Shown piece by piece: positions 15,501 to 24,694 of a stretch of DNA of 64,000 bases. How positions within the stretch are numbered: position 1 is the first letter of the stretch; each line of letters begins with the position of its first letter. Below the pieces are notes generated by a model. The model made no database searches, was not told the DNA's origin, and saw only the letters and a program-made list of their open reading frames with translations. The DNA is taken from positions 1-64,000 of the forward strand of contig NZ_JADPCH010000009.1 in NCBI RefSeq assembly GCF_015670745.1. The letters run 5' to 3'. The DNA comes from Collinsella aerofaciens. Lineage in GTDB: Bacteria > Actinomycetota > Coriobacteriia > Coriobacteriales > Coriobacteriaceae. The position numbers were made by a program, and so were the translations under genes.

Positions 15501-16877
15501 CTAGGCCCTCAGCAGATAACGCACCTCGTAGGGCGCAAGCTCAAGGGAGCCCGCCAGCTCGACCGTGGGCGCGCCGTCGGCAAGCAGGTCGACAAAGGAG
15601 CCGTTGAGCTCGCCGGCGCCAAAGGTGTAAGGCTCGTCCACGGCGTTCACTGCCACGAGCACCGTCGCATCGTCGCAGGCGCGCTCGAACAGCAGCTGTT
15701 TATTCTGGATCACCACGTTGCGATAGGCACCGTAGTTAAGAGCACGGGCAGCTGCGTCGTCGGTCGAGCGAAGGTGCGCGAGCTGCGTGATGAACGCCGT
15801 CAGCTCGTTGGGCGCAGGCTCATCGAGCACAGGGCGCAGCGCCCAGTCGCCATCGGGGCCGCCCTTTTCGCCAGGAATCCCCCACTCGCTGCCATAGTAG
15901 ACGCACGGGATGCCCGGCATGCCAAACAGCATGCCATAGGCGGGACGCAGGCACGACTTGTCGGTGAGGATGCTCGCCAGGCGCGGCACGTCGTGGTTGT
16001 CGACAAACGACAGCAGGTGTTTGCCGCGGTAGATGCACCAGGGGTCGCCGCCAAACTGACGGTGCAGCGAGTGCGCGATCTCGAACATGTTGACCGAGTT
16101 AAAGCTGGAGTACAGGCCCTTGTAGCACTCGTAGTTGGTGCAGGAGTCGAGCATCTCATCGTTGACGATCTGGTTGTAGTCGCCGTGGAGCGTCTCGCCG
16201 ATCAGCGCGAAGTCGGGCTTGAGCTCACGGGCAAAGGCGTGCAGGCGGCGCATAAAGTCGCGGTCGAGCATATAGGCAACGTCCAGGCGCAGGCCGTCGA
16301 CGCCAAAGACCTCGGCCCAACGGCGCACAGACTCGAGCAGGTAATCGACCACAGCGGGATTTTGCAGGTTGAGCTTCACAAGCTCAAAATGGCCTTCCCA
16401 GCCCTCGTACCAAAAGCCGTCGCCATAGCAGGAGTCGCCGTCAAAGCTAATGTGGAACCAGTCCTTGTACGGCGAGTCCCACTTACGCTCCTGCACATCG
16501 CGGAAGGCCCAAAAGCCGCGACCGACGTGGTTGAAGACAGCGTCGAGCACCACGCGGATGCCGTGGGCATGCAGCGTCTCGCACACGGCGGCAAAGTCGG
16601 CGTCCCCACCCAGGCGGCAGTCGATGTGGCGCAGGCTGCGCGTGTCGTAGCCATGGCTATCGGATTCGAGCGGCGGGTTAATGAGCACAGCGCCGATACC
16701 GAGTTTTTGCAGGTAGTCGGCCCATTTGGCGATCTTCATGATGGGCGCATCGGGGTTGGGCGCGGCGTTGGCAGCCTGGGCGAGCTCATCCTCGGCAACG
16801 GGCGCGGCGTTTTCGCGCGGAGCTCCGCAAAAGCCCAGCGGATAGATCTGATAGAACGTCGTCTCGTATGCCCACAT
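15501..16877 (-). CDS. Alpha-amylase-family glycoside hydrolase (GH13), cytoplasmic
   Basis: A GH13 enzyme of 458 residues with no signal peptide, so it probably degrades imported malto-oligosaccharides inside the cell. The four GH13 regions are visible: DAVFNH (112-117), GLRLDVAY with the nucleophile Asp199, LIGETLHGDY with acid/base Glu228, and FVDNHD with transition-state Asp296. The trace of a short C-terminal beta domain follows (ELNGSFVDLL, ELAPYEVRYLL). The pattern is closest to neopullulanase/cyclomaltodextrinase-like enzymes, but the typical N-terminal domain of those is missing. A clear GGGAGGTT site precedes the ATG. It is followed three bases later by the DNA glycosylase gene. Confidence 0.88.
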   Translation of the reverse strand: MWAYETTFYQIYPLGFCGAPRENAAPVAEDELAQAANAAPNPDAPIMKIAKWADYLQKLGIGAVLINPPLESDSHGYDTRSLRHIDCRLGGDADFAAVCETLHAHGIRVVLDAVFNHVGRGFWAFRDVQERKWDSPYKDWFHISFDGDSCYGDGFWYEGWEGHFELVKLNLQNPAVVDYLLESVRRWAEVFGVDGLRLDVAYMLDRDFMRRLHAFARELKPDFALIGETLHGDYNQIVNDEMLDSCTNYECYKGLYSSFNSVNMFEIAHSLHRQFGGDPWCIYRGKHLLSFVDNHDVPRLASILTDKSCLRPAYGMLFGMPGIPCVYYGSEWGIPGEKGGPDGDWALRPVLDEPAPNELTAFITQLAHLRSTDDAAARALNYGAYRNVVIQNKQLLFERACDDATVLVAVNAVDEPYTFGAGELNGSFVDLLADGAPTVELAGSLELAPYEVRYLLRA

Positions 16878-16948
16878 AGCAACCTCCCGGTAAGCTCAAC
16901 ACAACGACATCCATTGTATGCCCAGCTTGTATCCTCTCCCCCAAAATA

Positions 16949-17015
16949 AGTTGCGGTGGAATAGTTCCTGCCTGGGCCTTCAGAGGCCTTAAACAGGAAC
17001 TATTCCACCGCAACT
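16949..17015. repeat. AGTTGCGGTGGAATA hairpin element, copy 1
   Basis: AGTTGCGGTGGAATAG (16949-16964) plus TTCCTG is repeated in inverse as CAGGAAC plus TATTCCACCGCAACT (16994-17015), 22 paired bases in all. GGCCT/AGGCC pairs again in the middle. A run of C and the word ATA precede it, as in the copy at 62560. It fills the gap between the MFS gene and the amylase gene and might end MFS transcription, but it has no T tail. Confidence 0.8.
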
Positions 17016-17030
17016 GATGAGGGGACGTGG

Positions 17031-18227
17031 TTAGGCGACAGGCTTTGCGCGACGAATGACCGGGAACATCACCGTGATAGCGAGGATGACGCCCACGGCA
17101 GCGATCGCACCACCCGCGTAGCCGATCAAGGCGATACCGGGGCCCGAAACCACGGCTCCGCCGATCGCGGTACCCGTGCCGATACCCAGATTAAACAGGC
17201 CCGAGAAGATCGACATGGCGACGGCCGACGAATCTGCCGACGTGCACTTGATGAGCTCGGCCTGAAACGCCACGTTAAAGGCCGTGGCGCAGCAACCCCA
17301 CAGTGCGCAGACGGCAAGCACTGTCACGAGCGACGATGCGGCCGGCCCCATGAGCAGCAGGGCCACCGGCACGCCGGAGAGCGTGATAGCCAAGAACGGG
17401 AAGCGATGCCCATCGAACAGGCGGCCAAACAGCCAGCTTCCGAGCAAACCAGAGCAGCCAAACGCCGTCAGCGTCATGGTAATGGCGCCCGCATCGACGT
17501 GCGCGACCTGCGCCAGGAAGGGCTCGATATAGCTGTAGCTTGCGTAATAGCCGGTCGCCATGAAGACCGTGACTGCGTAGAGCGCGATGAGGAGCGGGTT
17601 CTTGAGCAGCTCGGGCAGCTGTTTGACGGTAAAGCGCTCACCCGCCGGCATGGCCGGGAACACCGCTGCCTGGTAGACGACCGCGATGGCTGAGAGGCCC
17701 CCGACCACGGCAAACGTCATGCGCCAGCCCACGGCCAAGCCAATGGCGCGACCGAGAGGCAGGCCAAAGATCTGCGCGATGGACGAGCCCGTAGCGATCA
17801 TGCTGATGGCGAGCGCGCCGTGGCGAGTGTCGACCAGGCGCGAGGCCATAATCGAGGCGACTGACCAGAACACGGCATGTGCGCAAGCGACCACCAGGCG
17901 CGCGCAGACCAGGATGGGATAAGTCGGCGCCACAGCGGACAGAAACTGGCCCAGCGAGAACACGGCGAGCACGCCCAGCAGCATCCGCTTGAACTCGAAG
18001 CGCGAGGCAAACACCATGAGCGGCAACGACAGCAGCATGACGCCCCAGGCGTAGACCGAGATCATGATGCCCGCCTGGGCCTCGGTGAGCGAGAACGACG
18101 CGGCGATATCAGTCAAAAGGCCGATGGGCATAAACTCCGACGTGTTGAACACGAACGCACAGCAGGTGAGCCCGATGAGCGGGAGCCACTGCTTGAGCGT
18201 GATGCCGTCTTGCCTTATCTGAGTCAT
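17031..18227 (-). CDS. MFS transporter, sugar/drug efflux type (SotB-like)
   Basis: A 398-residue integral membrane protein with about twelve hydrophobic helices and the cytoplasmic-loop signature ASRFEFKRMLLGVLAVFSLG between helices 2 and 3. WLPLIGLTCCAFVFNTSEFMP at the N-terminus and LPLGRAIGLAVGWR resemble the arabinose-efflux/SotB branch of the DHA1 family. It probably exports sugars or small toxic compounds by proton antiport. The ATG at 18227 is chosen because GGAGACG lies about ten bases upstream; the longer frame to 18323 runs through the terminator hairpin of the preceding gene. Confidence 0.85.
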   Translation of the reverse strand: MTQIRQDGITLKQWLPLIGLTCCAFVFNTSEFMPIGLLTDIAASFSLTEAQAGIMISVYAWGVMLLSLPLMVFASRFEFKRMLLGVLAVFSLGQFLSAVAPTYPILVCARLVVACAHAVFWSVASIMASRLVDTRHGALAISMIATGSSIAQIFGLPLGRAIGLAVGWRMTFAVVGGLSAIAVVYQAAVFPAMPAGERFTVKQLPELLKNPLLIALYAVTVFMATGYYASYSYIEPFLAQVAHVDAGAITMTLTAFGCSGLLGSWLFGRLFDGHRFPFLAITLSGVPVALLLMGPAASSLVTVLAVCALWGCCATAFNVAFQAELIKCTSADSSAVAMSIFSGLFNLGIGTGTAIGGAVVSGPGIALIGYAGGAIAAVGVILAITVMFPVIRRAKPVA

Positions 18228-18272
18228 ATATAACGTCTCCAATCGTTTTGAGCGGAGGCGATTATATAGCAA

Positions 18273-18306
18273 CGGCCCCGCATCCGTCAGTACAGATGCG
18301 GGGCCG
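18273..18306 (-). terminator. Terminator-like hairpin after feoAB
   Basis: CGGCCCCGCATC (18273-18284) pairs with GATGCGGGGCCG (18295-18306), a perfect 12-bp stem in the gap between the FeoA-FeoB gene and the MFS gene. The T tail is short. Confidence 0.75.
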
Positions 18307-18347
18307 AAAACAATTCGATACACAGAGGTTGCGCCGTCAATTCATAA

Positions 18348-20708
18348 CTAAGCCAACCCCAGCAATATGCCCGCCGAATGCACGACAAACGCCACGATCC
18401 AGGCAACGGCGACCTGAAACGCGAATACGGCCACGGCATAGCGCGCGCCCAACTCGCTCTTGACGGCGCCGATTGCCGCCACACAAGGCGGGTACAGCAA
18501 CGTAAAGACCAAGAACACGTAGGCGGTAAACGGCGAAAACATGGTCGACAGCGCCGCGGGCGACGTTGCGCCCAAAAGCACCGTGAGCGTCGAGATGACG
18601 CTCTCCTTGGCAATGAGCCCCGTGACGAGCGCCGTCGAGGCGCGCCAGTCGCCAAAGCCGAGCGGGGCCAACACCGGCGCGATGATGCTACCCAGACCGG
18701 CAAGCAGGCTTTGCGACTGGTCGGCGACCACGTTAAAGCGGATATCGAACGTCTGCAGGAACCAGATGACCACCGTAGCGGCAAAGATAATGGTAAAGGC
18801 CTTGGTGATGAAGTCCTTGGCCTTATCCCATGCCAGCATCACCGTCGTCTTGACGCTCGGCAGGCGGTAATTGGGGAGCTCCATGATAAACGGCACCGGG
18901 TCGCCCTTAAATGCCGTGCGGTTGAGCACCAAAGCCGCGACGCAGCCGACCACGATACCGATCAGATAGAGCGAGACCATGGCGGGAACCGTCGCCTGCG
19001 GGAAAAACGCCCCGCACAGCAAGCCGTAAACCGGCAGCTTGGCTGAGCAGCTCATAAACGGCGTGAGCATGACCGTCATCTTGCGGTCGTGCTCGGATGG
19101 GAGCGTACGGGTCGACATGATAGCCGGCACGGTGCAGCCAAAACCGACGAGCATGGGCACGAAACTGCGGCCCGACAGGCCAAAGCGACGCAACACCTTA
19201 TCCATGACAAAGGCCACGCGCGCCATGTATCCGGAGTCTTCCAGAATGGAGAGGAACAAAAAGAGCACGACGATAATCGGCAGGAAGGTCAGCACACTGC
19301 CCACGCCCGTAAGCACGCCGTCGACAGCCAGCGAGCGCACCACGTCGTTGGTACCGAACGCCTTGAGGCCCGCATCGGCCGAGGCGATGATGGCAGCGAT
19401 ACCGTCCTCCATAAGTCCCTGCAACGCCGCGCCGATCACGCCAAACGTCAGCCAAAAGACGAGGCCCATGATCACCAGAAACGCCGGAATGGCTGTGTAA
19501 CGACCTGTCAGGATGCGGTCAATCTTGACGGAGCGCACGTGCTCGCGGCTCTCGTGCGGCTTGACGACGCAACGCCCGCACACGTCGCCGATAAAGCTAA
19601 AACGCATATCGGCCAGCGCAGATAGGCGGTCGGTGCCGGCCTCGCCCTCCATCTGGGTGATGATGTGCTCGATAGCGTCGAGCTCATTGCGATCCAGGTG
19701 AAGCGCCTCGGTTACCAGCTCATCGCCCTCGACCAGCTTGGTCGCCGCAAAGCGCACCGGGATGTGCGCCGTCACGGCATGGTCCTCGATCAGGTTAGCA
19801 ATACCGTGGATGCAGCGATGCAGTGCACCGCCGTCCGGACCGTCGGGCGCGCAAAAGTCCAGGCGACCGGGGCGCTCGCGGAACCGCGCCACGTGCAGGG
19901 CGTGGTCCACCAGCTCGCCGATGCCCTCGTTGCGGGCAGCGCTAATGGGGACAACGGGCACGCCCAACAGGCTCTCGAGCAAGTTGACGTCCACGGCGCC
20001 GCCGTTGGCGGTCACCTCGTCCATCATGTTGAGCGCGATGACCATAGGACGGTCAAGCTCCATGAGCTGCAGTGTCAGGTACAGGTTGCGCTCGATGTTG
20101 GTGGCGTCAATGATGTCGATGATGGCGTCCGGACGCTCGTCGAGGATGAACTGACGGCTCACGACCTCCTCGCCTGTGTACGGCGACAGGGAGTAAATGC
20201 CGGGCAGGTCGGTAACGCTCGCCTCGGGATGGTTACGGATGGTGCCATCTTTGCGGTCGACCGTCACGCCGGGAAAGTTACCGACATGCTGGTTGGAGCC
20301 CGTCAGCTGGTTGAATAACGTGGTCTTGCCGCAGTTTTGGTTGCCGGCGAGGGCAAAGTGCAGCGGCGCGCCCTCTGGCACGGCCGTCTTTGCCGCACGG
20401 GGCGAATACGTCCCCTCGCCCAGGGCCGGATGCTCCGTCGTGCCGATTGCGGCGTTAGCGCGCGGACCCGTATCGGTGTCGTGAATACCCACGAGCTCGA
20501 TGCGAGCGGCATCGTCCTTACGCAGTGTCAACTCGTAGCCACGCAGGCGGATCTCGAGCGGGTCACCCATGGGGGCGTACTTCATCATGGTGACTTCGGT
20601 GCCCGGCGTTAGACCCATGTCCAAAATATGCTGTCGGAGTGCCTGATCGTCCGATGCCACCGATGCGACAACGGCGTCCTTTCCAATCTCGAGTGTATCG
20701 AGCTTCAC
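18348..20708 (-). CDS. feoB: Ferrous iron transporter, FeoA-FeoB fusion
   Basis: A 786-residue protein in which a FeoA-type SH3 domain (about residues 5-75, with LRQHILDMGLTPGTEV) is joined to a complete FeoB. The FeoB G domain shows GNQNCGKTT (122-130), DLPGIYSLSPY and NMMDE. The membrane part has two Gate motifs, including MLVGFGCTVPAIM, and ends with helices up to the C-terminus. Together they import Fe2+ using GTP. The GTG at 20708 is preferred: GGGGGAGGAAC lies seven bases upstream and it gives the normal FeoA start, whereas upstream ATGs have no ribosome site. It stands as a single gene with possible metal-regulator sites upstream. Confidence 0.93.
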   Translation of the reverse strand: MKLDTLEIGKDAVVASVASDDQALRQHILDMGLTPGTEVTMMKYAPMGDPLEIRLRGYELTLRKDDAARIELVGIHDTDTGPRANAAIGTTEHPALGEGTYSPRAAKTAVPEGAPLHFALAGNQNCGKTTLFNQLTGSNQHVGNFPGVTVDRKDGTIRNHPEASVTDLPGIYSLSPYTGEEVVSRQFILDERPDAIIDIIDATNIERNLYLTLQLMELDRPMVIALNMMDEVTANGGAVDVNLLESLLGVPVVPISAARNEGIGELVDHALHVARFRERPGRLDFCAPDGPDGGALHRCIHGIANLIEDHAVTAHIPVRFAATKLVEGDELVTEALHLDRNELDAIEHIITQMEGEAGTDRLSALADMRFSFIGDVCGRCVVKPHESREHVRSVKIDRILTGRYTAIPAFLVIMGLVFWLTFGVIGAALQGLMEDGIAAIIASADAGLKAFGTNDVVRSLAVDGVLTGVGSVLTFLPIIVVLFLFLSILEDSGYMARVAFVMDKVLRRFGLSGRSFVPMLVGFGCTVPAIMSTRTLPSEHDRKMTVMLTPFMSCSAKLPVYGLLCGAFFPQATVPAMVSLYLIGIVVGCVAALVLNRTAFKGDPVPFIMELPNYRLPSVKTTVMLAWDKAKDFITKAFTIIFAATVVIWFLQTFDIRFNVVADQSQSLLAGLGSIIAPVLAPLGFGDWRASTALVTGLIAKESVISTLTVLLGATSPAALSTMFSPFTAYVFLVFTLLYPPCVAAIGAVKSELGARYAVAVFAFQVAVAWIVAFVVHSAGILLGLA

Positions 20709-20755
20709 GTCCGTGTTCCTCCCCCGGCGCCCACAGGGCGTTGTATTTATGTTCA

Positions 20756-20791
20756 CCATGGCTAACCGTTTGCCATGGCTAACCAATTGTA
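20756..20791 (-). promoter_or_regulatory. Tandem GGTTAGCCATGG sites before feoAB, possible DtxR/IdeR-type operator
   Basis: On the minus strand GGTTAGCCATGG occurs twice (20773-20784 and 20756-20767), spaced 17 bases apart, just after a possible -10 box TACAAT (20786-20791). GGTTAGCC matches half of the actinobacterial DtxR/IdeR consensus. The position fits iron repression of a ferrous importer. The direct-repeat arrangement is unlike a single classical palindrome, so this is a suggestion only. Confidence 0.45.
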
Positions 20792-20842
20792 ACCATGCAT
20801 GATAGCGCGAACACACAACGACGTTCAATCGACAGATTGCTG

Positions 20843-20945
20843 CAAGGAACGTCCCCAAGTGCCGGCACAAAAGGAACGTCCCCGAGTGCCAAGTGCCGCA
20901 AGAGTGTCCCTTTCGACTAGTCGCTTAAGAACGTCCCCAATGACT
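20843..20945. repeat. Three direct repeats around GAACGTCCCC
   Basis: AAGGAACGTCCCCAAGTGCC, AAGGAACGTCCCCGAGTGCC and a weaker AGAACGTCCCCAATGAC begin near 20844, 20870 and 20928. The words AGTGCC, GTGCCGG and GTGCCGC recur between them. No gene overlaps. Together with the structured element that follows, they fill the 430-nt gap between feoAB and the esterase gene. Confidence 0.7.
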
Positions 20946-21004
20946 ACCTACGCCAAGCCCTTGACAGCTAGGACGATGCCGATGTCTTGGAACCGACAGC
21001 GAAA

Positions 21005-21099
21005 GCCCGCCAGGGCGAGCAAGGTGCCTTGAAACGAGGCGGCATTGACCTTCTGGTCATGCCGCCGAAGTTGAAAGGCAGATTGCCGCCCTGGCGGGC
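21005..21099. repeat. Nested long hairpin (95 nt)
   Basis: The outer arms GCCCGCCAGGGCG (21005-21017) and CGCCCTGGCGGGC (21087-21099) pair perfectly. Inside them GCCTT pairs with AAGGC, and the tip GGCGGCA..TGACC pairs with GGTCA.TGCCGCC around a TTCT loop with one bulged T. The whole can fold into one long rod. It could be a transcribed RNA or a mobile repeat; neither a promoter nor a coding frame is evident. Confidence 0.75.
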
Positions 21100-21114
21100 T
21101 TGCAGCGTCAAGTG

Positions 21115-21142
21115 GTTACGGCGTTTGGTAAAACGCCGTAAC
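21115..21142 (-). terminator. Hairpin at the esterase stop codon
   Basis: GTTACGGCGTTT and AAACGCCGTAAC form a perfect 12-bp stem with a 4-nt loop. It begins inside the last base of the esterase stop codon. It may end transcription, although no T run follows on the minus strand. Confidence 0.6.
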
Positions 21143-22044
21143 TAAAACCCGTGGCGCTCCAGGAAGCGGAAGGCTAGGCGAATCCAAGGGCGGACTGCCA
21201 CCTGTTTGTCCTCGTTGTCGACCGCGGTGTTGGCGTTGCCGAGCGAAAGGCCGTGACCACCCTGGTCAAAGACGTGCATCTCGCATGCAACGCCCTCCTC
21301 GGCCATGCGCTGCGCAAACGGGTAGACCTGCGCGATCGGCGCCGTCTTGTCGTCGGACACGCCCCACACAAAGGTCGGTGGCATCTGACGCGAAACATGC
21401 GTGGTGGGGCAGATGTCGGCCAGATGCTCGTCAGTTGCCTCGCCGCCCGTCACCATCGACAGGTAGTCGTTGAGCAAATCGCGTCCCGTCTTGCCGCCCG
21501 TCTTGGGCACGCGCAGGTCGATGCGCGGGTCGCGCGTCTGCATGTCGCGCACATAGGCAAAGTCGAGCAGCGGATAGCCCAGCACCACGGCATCGGGACG
21601 AATGTCGTCCGGACGCGCCCCTGCCAAGCCCGCGAAGGGACCAGTCTTCCATTGCGTTGCCAGCGAAGCACAGATCATGCCGCCCGCCGAGAATCCCACG
21701 ACGCACACACGCTTAGGATCGACATGCCACTCGTCGGCGTTGGCGCGCACCGTGGCGACCATCTTGGCAAGATCTGCCTGGGGGTGCGGAAAGCTCACGT
21801 CACCCGTAGAACTCGTGACATAGTTGAGCACAAAGGTCTGGTAACCGTGATCCAAAAACGCAAACGCCACCGGGTCCTGCTCGTGCGGAGCGATATGCGT
21901 AAACCCGCCTCCGCCGCAGATGATCACCGCGGGGCGGCGGCCATTGGGCTTGTCGGGCAGCGGCTCGGCACCCAAATACGTAAACGTCGCCGGATATTCC
22001 TCGGTCGGCTCCTCGCCCCACAGCGCATGGTTCTCAACAATCAT
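21142..22044 (-). CDS. Alpha/beta-hydrolase, acetyl-xylan-esterase/BD-FAE-like
   Basis: A cytoplasmic esterase of 300 residues. The oxyanion loop CGGGGFTHIAPHEQD (about 43-57) and the nucleophile elbow GFSAGG with Ser119 match the prolyl-oligopeptidase-like esterases that act on acetylated sugars. WGVSDDKTAPI holds the likely Asp and DQGGHGLSLG the His of the triad. The conserved HP..D segment (FPHPQADLAKMV) is present too. The ATG at 22044 follows GGGAGCAC; the upstream extension of 69 codons lacks support and runs towards the promoter of the divergent gene. The natural substrate is unknown; removal of acetyl groups from carbohydrates is an inference from family. Confidence 0.82.
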   Translation of the reverse strand: MIVENHALWGEEPTEEYPATFTYLGAEPLPDKPNGRRPAVIICGGGGFTHIAPHEQDPVAFAFLDHGYQTFVLNYVTSSTGDVSFPHPQADLAKMVATVRANADEWHVDPKRVCVVGFSAGGMICASLATQWKTGPFAGLAGARPDDIRPDAVVLGYPLLDFAYVRDMQTRDPRIDLRVPKTGGKTGRDLLNDYLSMVTGGEATDEHLADICPTTHVSRQMPPTFVWGVSDDKTAPIAQVYPFAQRMAEEGVACEMHVFDQGGHGLSLGNANTAVDNEDKQVAVRPWIRLAFRFLERHGF

Positions 22045-22287
22045 ATGTGCTCCCTTCGCGCAAATTATGCGCCCTTGTTTTTCGCCTTCAAGCGTACCCC
22101 ACTTGAACCCGTGGCGCAGAAACACTCCGGCAATAAGTTTCCCTTCAACTGATATATCACATAATCCCAGTTCAGAGGTATCGTTGAGCAGCGTAAAATA
22201 GGGGCGTTGACCAAGCCGCGAAACACATGCGAAACGTTTCCGGCAAACCAAACGCGCGATATGCGCCTATTTAAGTTGGAGGCAACT

Positions 22288-22851
22288 ATGGGTCTGCTCG
22301 ATTCGCTTAAGTCCACCTTCACCTCGACCGGCGAGGCGTCCGTTCCGCCCGCAGCAAGCTTCGCTACCCGCGAAGGCGTCATCTACGCCCCCGTCAACGG
22401 CGTGCTCGTCAACCTGGACGAGGTTCCCGACGAGACGATCGCCTCGGGCATGCTTGGCCAGGGCTATGGCATCGAGCCCATTACCGGCACCATCTATGCG
22501 CCCGCCAACGGCCGCATCGGCGCCACCACTGTCACCAACCACTCCATCGGCATGATCACCGAGGACGGTCTTCGCGTGTTCATCCATGTTGGCCTGGGCA
22601 CCGTGGAAATGAACGGCAAGGGTTTTGCCCGCTTTGTCGAGATGGGCGATGTGGTCAAGGCAGGCCAGCCGCTCATCAGCTTCGACCGCGAGGCCATTAA
22701 GGCCGCTGGTCACGAGGACATCGTGACCGTCATCGTCTCCGAGCTCGATCGTCTTAAGAGCATCGACCATGTCGGCGAGTCCGGAACGCTTATCGGCGGC
22801 AACCCGCTCGTCAAGCTTGGCGACCCGCTGCTGGTAGCCAAGACCAAGTAG
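22288..22851 (+). CDS. PTS glucose-type EIIA component, free-standing
   Basis: A 187-residue Crr-like phosphocarrier. After an N-terminal extension of about 28 residues come [20 protein letters not shown], the first active-site-region His85 in NHSIGM, and the phospho-accepting His100 in [13 protein letters not shown]. It accepts phosphate from HPr and passes it to the EIIB of glucose/beta-glucoside-family permeases. A GGAGG site lies six bases before the ATG. No EIIBC gene is next to it, but the EIIBC at 39841 lacks an EIIA domain and could be its partner. It ends in a clear terminator. Confidence 0.92.
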   Translation: MGLLDSLKSTFTSTGEASVPPAASFATREGVIYAPVNGVLVNLDEVPDETIASGMLGQGYGIEPITGTIYAPANGRIGATTVTNHSIGMITEDGLRVFIHVGLGTVEMNGKGFARFVEMGDVVKAGQPLISFDREAIKAAGHEDIVTVIVSELDRLKSIDHVGESGTLIGGNPLVKLGDPLLVAKTK

Positions 22852-22889
22852 CCAGGCCCCGCACCACACAGCCAAAAGGCACCTCGTCG

Positions 22890-22923
22890 AGCGCCCACGA
22901 CCATTAGGCCGCGGGCGCTTTTC
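22890..22923 (+). terminator. Terminator of the EIIA gene
   Basis: AGCGCCC (22890-22896) pairs with GGGCGCT (22913-22919), followed by TTTTCG. It is 39 nt past the stop codon. Confidence 0.7.
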
Positions 22924-22977
22924 GTTTGAAAAACCATCCCGCCAATGCCTTATCTGTATAGCCCAAATGAGCCGAGC

Positions 22978-22986
22978 TGCTAGAAT
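22978..22986 (+). promoter_or_regulatory. Extended -10 promoter element of asnS
   Basis: TGCTAGAAT (22978-22986) matches an extended -10 box (TGnTATAAT), 47 nt before the asnS start codon. No convincing -35 box is seen, as is common for extended -10 promoters. I find no T-box structure in the short leader. Confidence 0.5.
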
Positions 22987-23032
22987 ATCGAACTGTATGG
23001 ATAACTATCATTCAACCGTTATGGGAGGATAC

Positions 23033-24436
23033 GTGAACCGCACCAAAATCGCGCAGCTCTATGCCGATGCCGAGTCGCTCGGCGGCCAAACCGTCACCGT
23101 CGCCGGCTGGGTCAAGTCCGTCCGCGACATGAAGAACTTTGGCTTTGTTACGCTCAACGACGGCAGCTGCTTCCGCGACCTGCAGGTCGTCATGAACCGC
23201 GAGGCACTCGACAACTACGACGAGATCGCACATCAAAACGTCTCGGCCGCACTCATTTGCACCGGCACCGTCAAACTGACCCCCGATGCACCCCAGCCTT
23301 TCGAGCTTTCTGCCACTTCCATCGAGGTCGAGGGCACGAGCGCCCCGGATTACCCGCTGCAGAAGAAGCGCGCAACCGTCGAGTTCCTGCGCACCCAGCA
23401 GCACCTGCGCCCGCGCACCAACCTGTTCCGCGCCGTGTTCCGCATCCGCTCTGTCGCGGCTGCCGCCATCCACCGCTTCTTCCAGGAGCAGGGTTTTGTC
23501 TACGTCAACACCCCCATCATCACCACGAGTGACTGCGAAGGCGCCGGCGAGATGTTCCGCGTGACCACGCTCGACCCCAAAAATCCGCCCCTCACCGAGT
23601 CCGGCGAGGTCGACTGGAGCCAGGACTTCTTTGGCAAGCATGCGAACCTCACCGTGTCCGGCCAGCTCAATGCCGAGAACTTTGCCATGGCCTTTGGCGA
23701 CGTGTACACCTTTGGTCCCACCTTCCGCGCCGAGAACTCCAACACCACGCGCCACGCCGCCGAGTTTTGGATGATCGAGCCCGAGATGGCCTTTGCCGAC
23801 CTTAACGACTACATGGACAACGCCGAGGCCATGCTCAAGTACGTCCTCAAGGACGTTATGGCAACCTGCCCCGACGAGCTCAATATGCTCAACAAGTTTG
23901 TGGACAAGGGTCTGCTCGAGCGCCTGGACCATGTCGCCAACTCCGACTTTGCCCGCGTTACCTACACCGAGGCCGTCGAGATCCTGGAGCAGGCAGTCGC
24001 TGCTGGCCACCAGTTTGATTACCCCGTCAGCTGGGGCATCGACCTGCAGACCGAGCACGAGCGCTTCCTGACCGAGGAGCACTTTAAGCGCCCTACCTTC
24101 GTGACCGACTACCCGGCCGAGATCAAGGCGTTCTACATGCGCATGAACGAGGACGGCAAGACCGTCGCCGCCGCCGACTGCCTGGTTCCCGGTATCGGCG
24201 AGATTATCGGCGGCTCCCAGCGCGAGGAGCGCCTGGATCTGCTCGAGGCCCGCATCAAGGACCTGGGCATGAATCCCGAGCAGTACAAGTACTACCTTGA
24301 CCTGCGCCGCTACGGTTCCTGCAAGCACGCCGGCTACGGTCTGGGCTTCGAGCGCTTGGTCATGTATCTGACCGGCGTGGGCAACATCCGCGACGTCCTG
24401 CCGCACCCGCGCACCGTGGGCAACGCCGACTTCTAA
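23033..24436 (+). CDS. asnS: Asparaginyl-tRNA synthetase
   Basis: A class IIb aminoacyl-tRNA synthetase of 467 residues that charges tRNA-Asn. The N-terminal OB fold ([19 protein letters not shown]) binds the anticodon. The catalytic part contains [32 protein letters not shown] (motif 2) and the motif 3 segment [21 protein letters not shown]. It ends with the family tail PRTVGNADF. Translation starts at GTG 23033 behind GGGAGGATAC; the frame extends 22 codons further but without a ribosome site. The EIIA gene upstream is separated by a terminator. Confidence 0.96.
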   Translation: MNRTKIAQLYADAESLGGQTVTVAGWVKSVRDMKNFGFVTLNDGSCFRDLQVVMNREALDNYDEIAHQNVSAALICTGTVKLTPDAPQPFELSATSIEVEGTSAPDYPLQKKRATVEFLRTQQHLRPRTNLFRAVFRIRSVAAAAIHRFFQEQGFVYVNTPIITTSDCEGAGEMFRVTTLDPKNPPLTESGEVDWSQDFFGKHANLTVSGQLNAENFAMAFGDVYTFGPTFRAENSNTTRHAAEFWMIEPEMAFADLNDYMDNAEAMLKYVLKDVMATCPDELNMLNKFVDKGLLERLDHVANSDFARVTYTEAVEILEQAVAAGHQFDYPVSWGIDLQTEHERFLTEEHFKRPTFVTDYPAEIKAFYMRMNEDGKTVAAADCLVPGIGEIIGGSQREERLDLLEARIKDLGMNPEQYKYYLDLRRYGSCKHAGYGLGFERLVMYLTGVGNIRDVLPHPRTVGNADF

Positions 24437-24482
24437 TCGTCGGACGCTAGCTCGCGTCGCCACACGCCAACGCTCATCGCAT

Positions 24483-24519
24483 AAGCGTCTCTCGACATCG
24501 GTCGAGAGACGCTTTTTTC
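24483..24519 (+). terminator. Rho-independent terminator of asnS
   Basis: AAGCGTCTCTCGAC (24483-24496) pairs exactly with GTCGAGAGACGCTT (24501-24514) around ATCG, followed by six T residues. Confidence 0.95.
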
Positions 24520-24694
24520 AACAGCATCCGTCAAGCTTTTGGCAAGTTTTTGGTCAGTCGAGCAGGGCTGTTGAAAACTCGACCCGCCGTTTGCCGACGA
24601 CTACCGACCGCCCAGAGCGCCCTGCGCCCCTGGGAAAGCCCCACGTCCTAGGCTCCATACCGTCGCCACCCAAAACGGAAAGGACGTGGGCACC

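Noticed and set aside
22967-23032. Upstream extension of asnS to an ATG at 22967
   Set aside because: It would include the -10 element, lacks a ribosome site, and family members start at the segment after GTG 23033.
22852-23032. T-box or other leader for asnS or cysS
   Set aside because: No T-box consensus word and no specifier-loop layout is visible; gaps upstream are too short.
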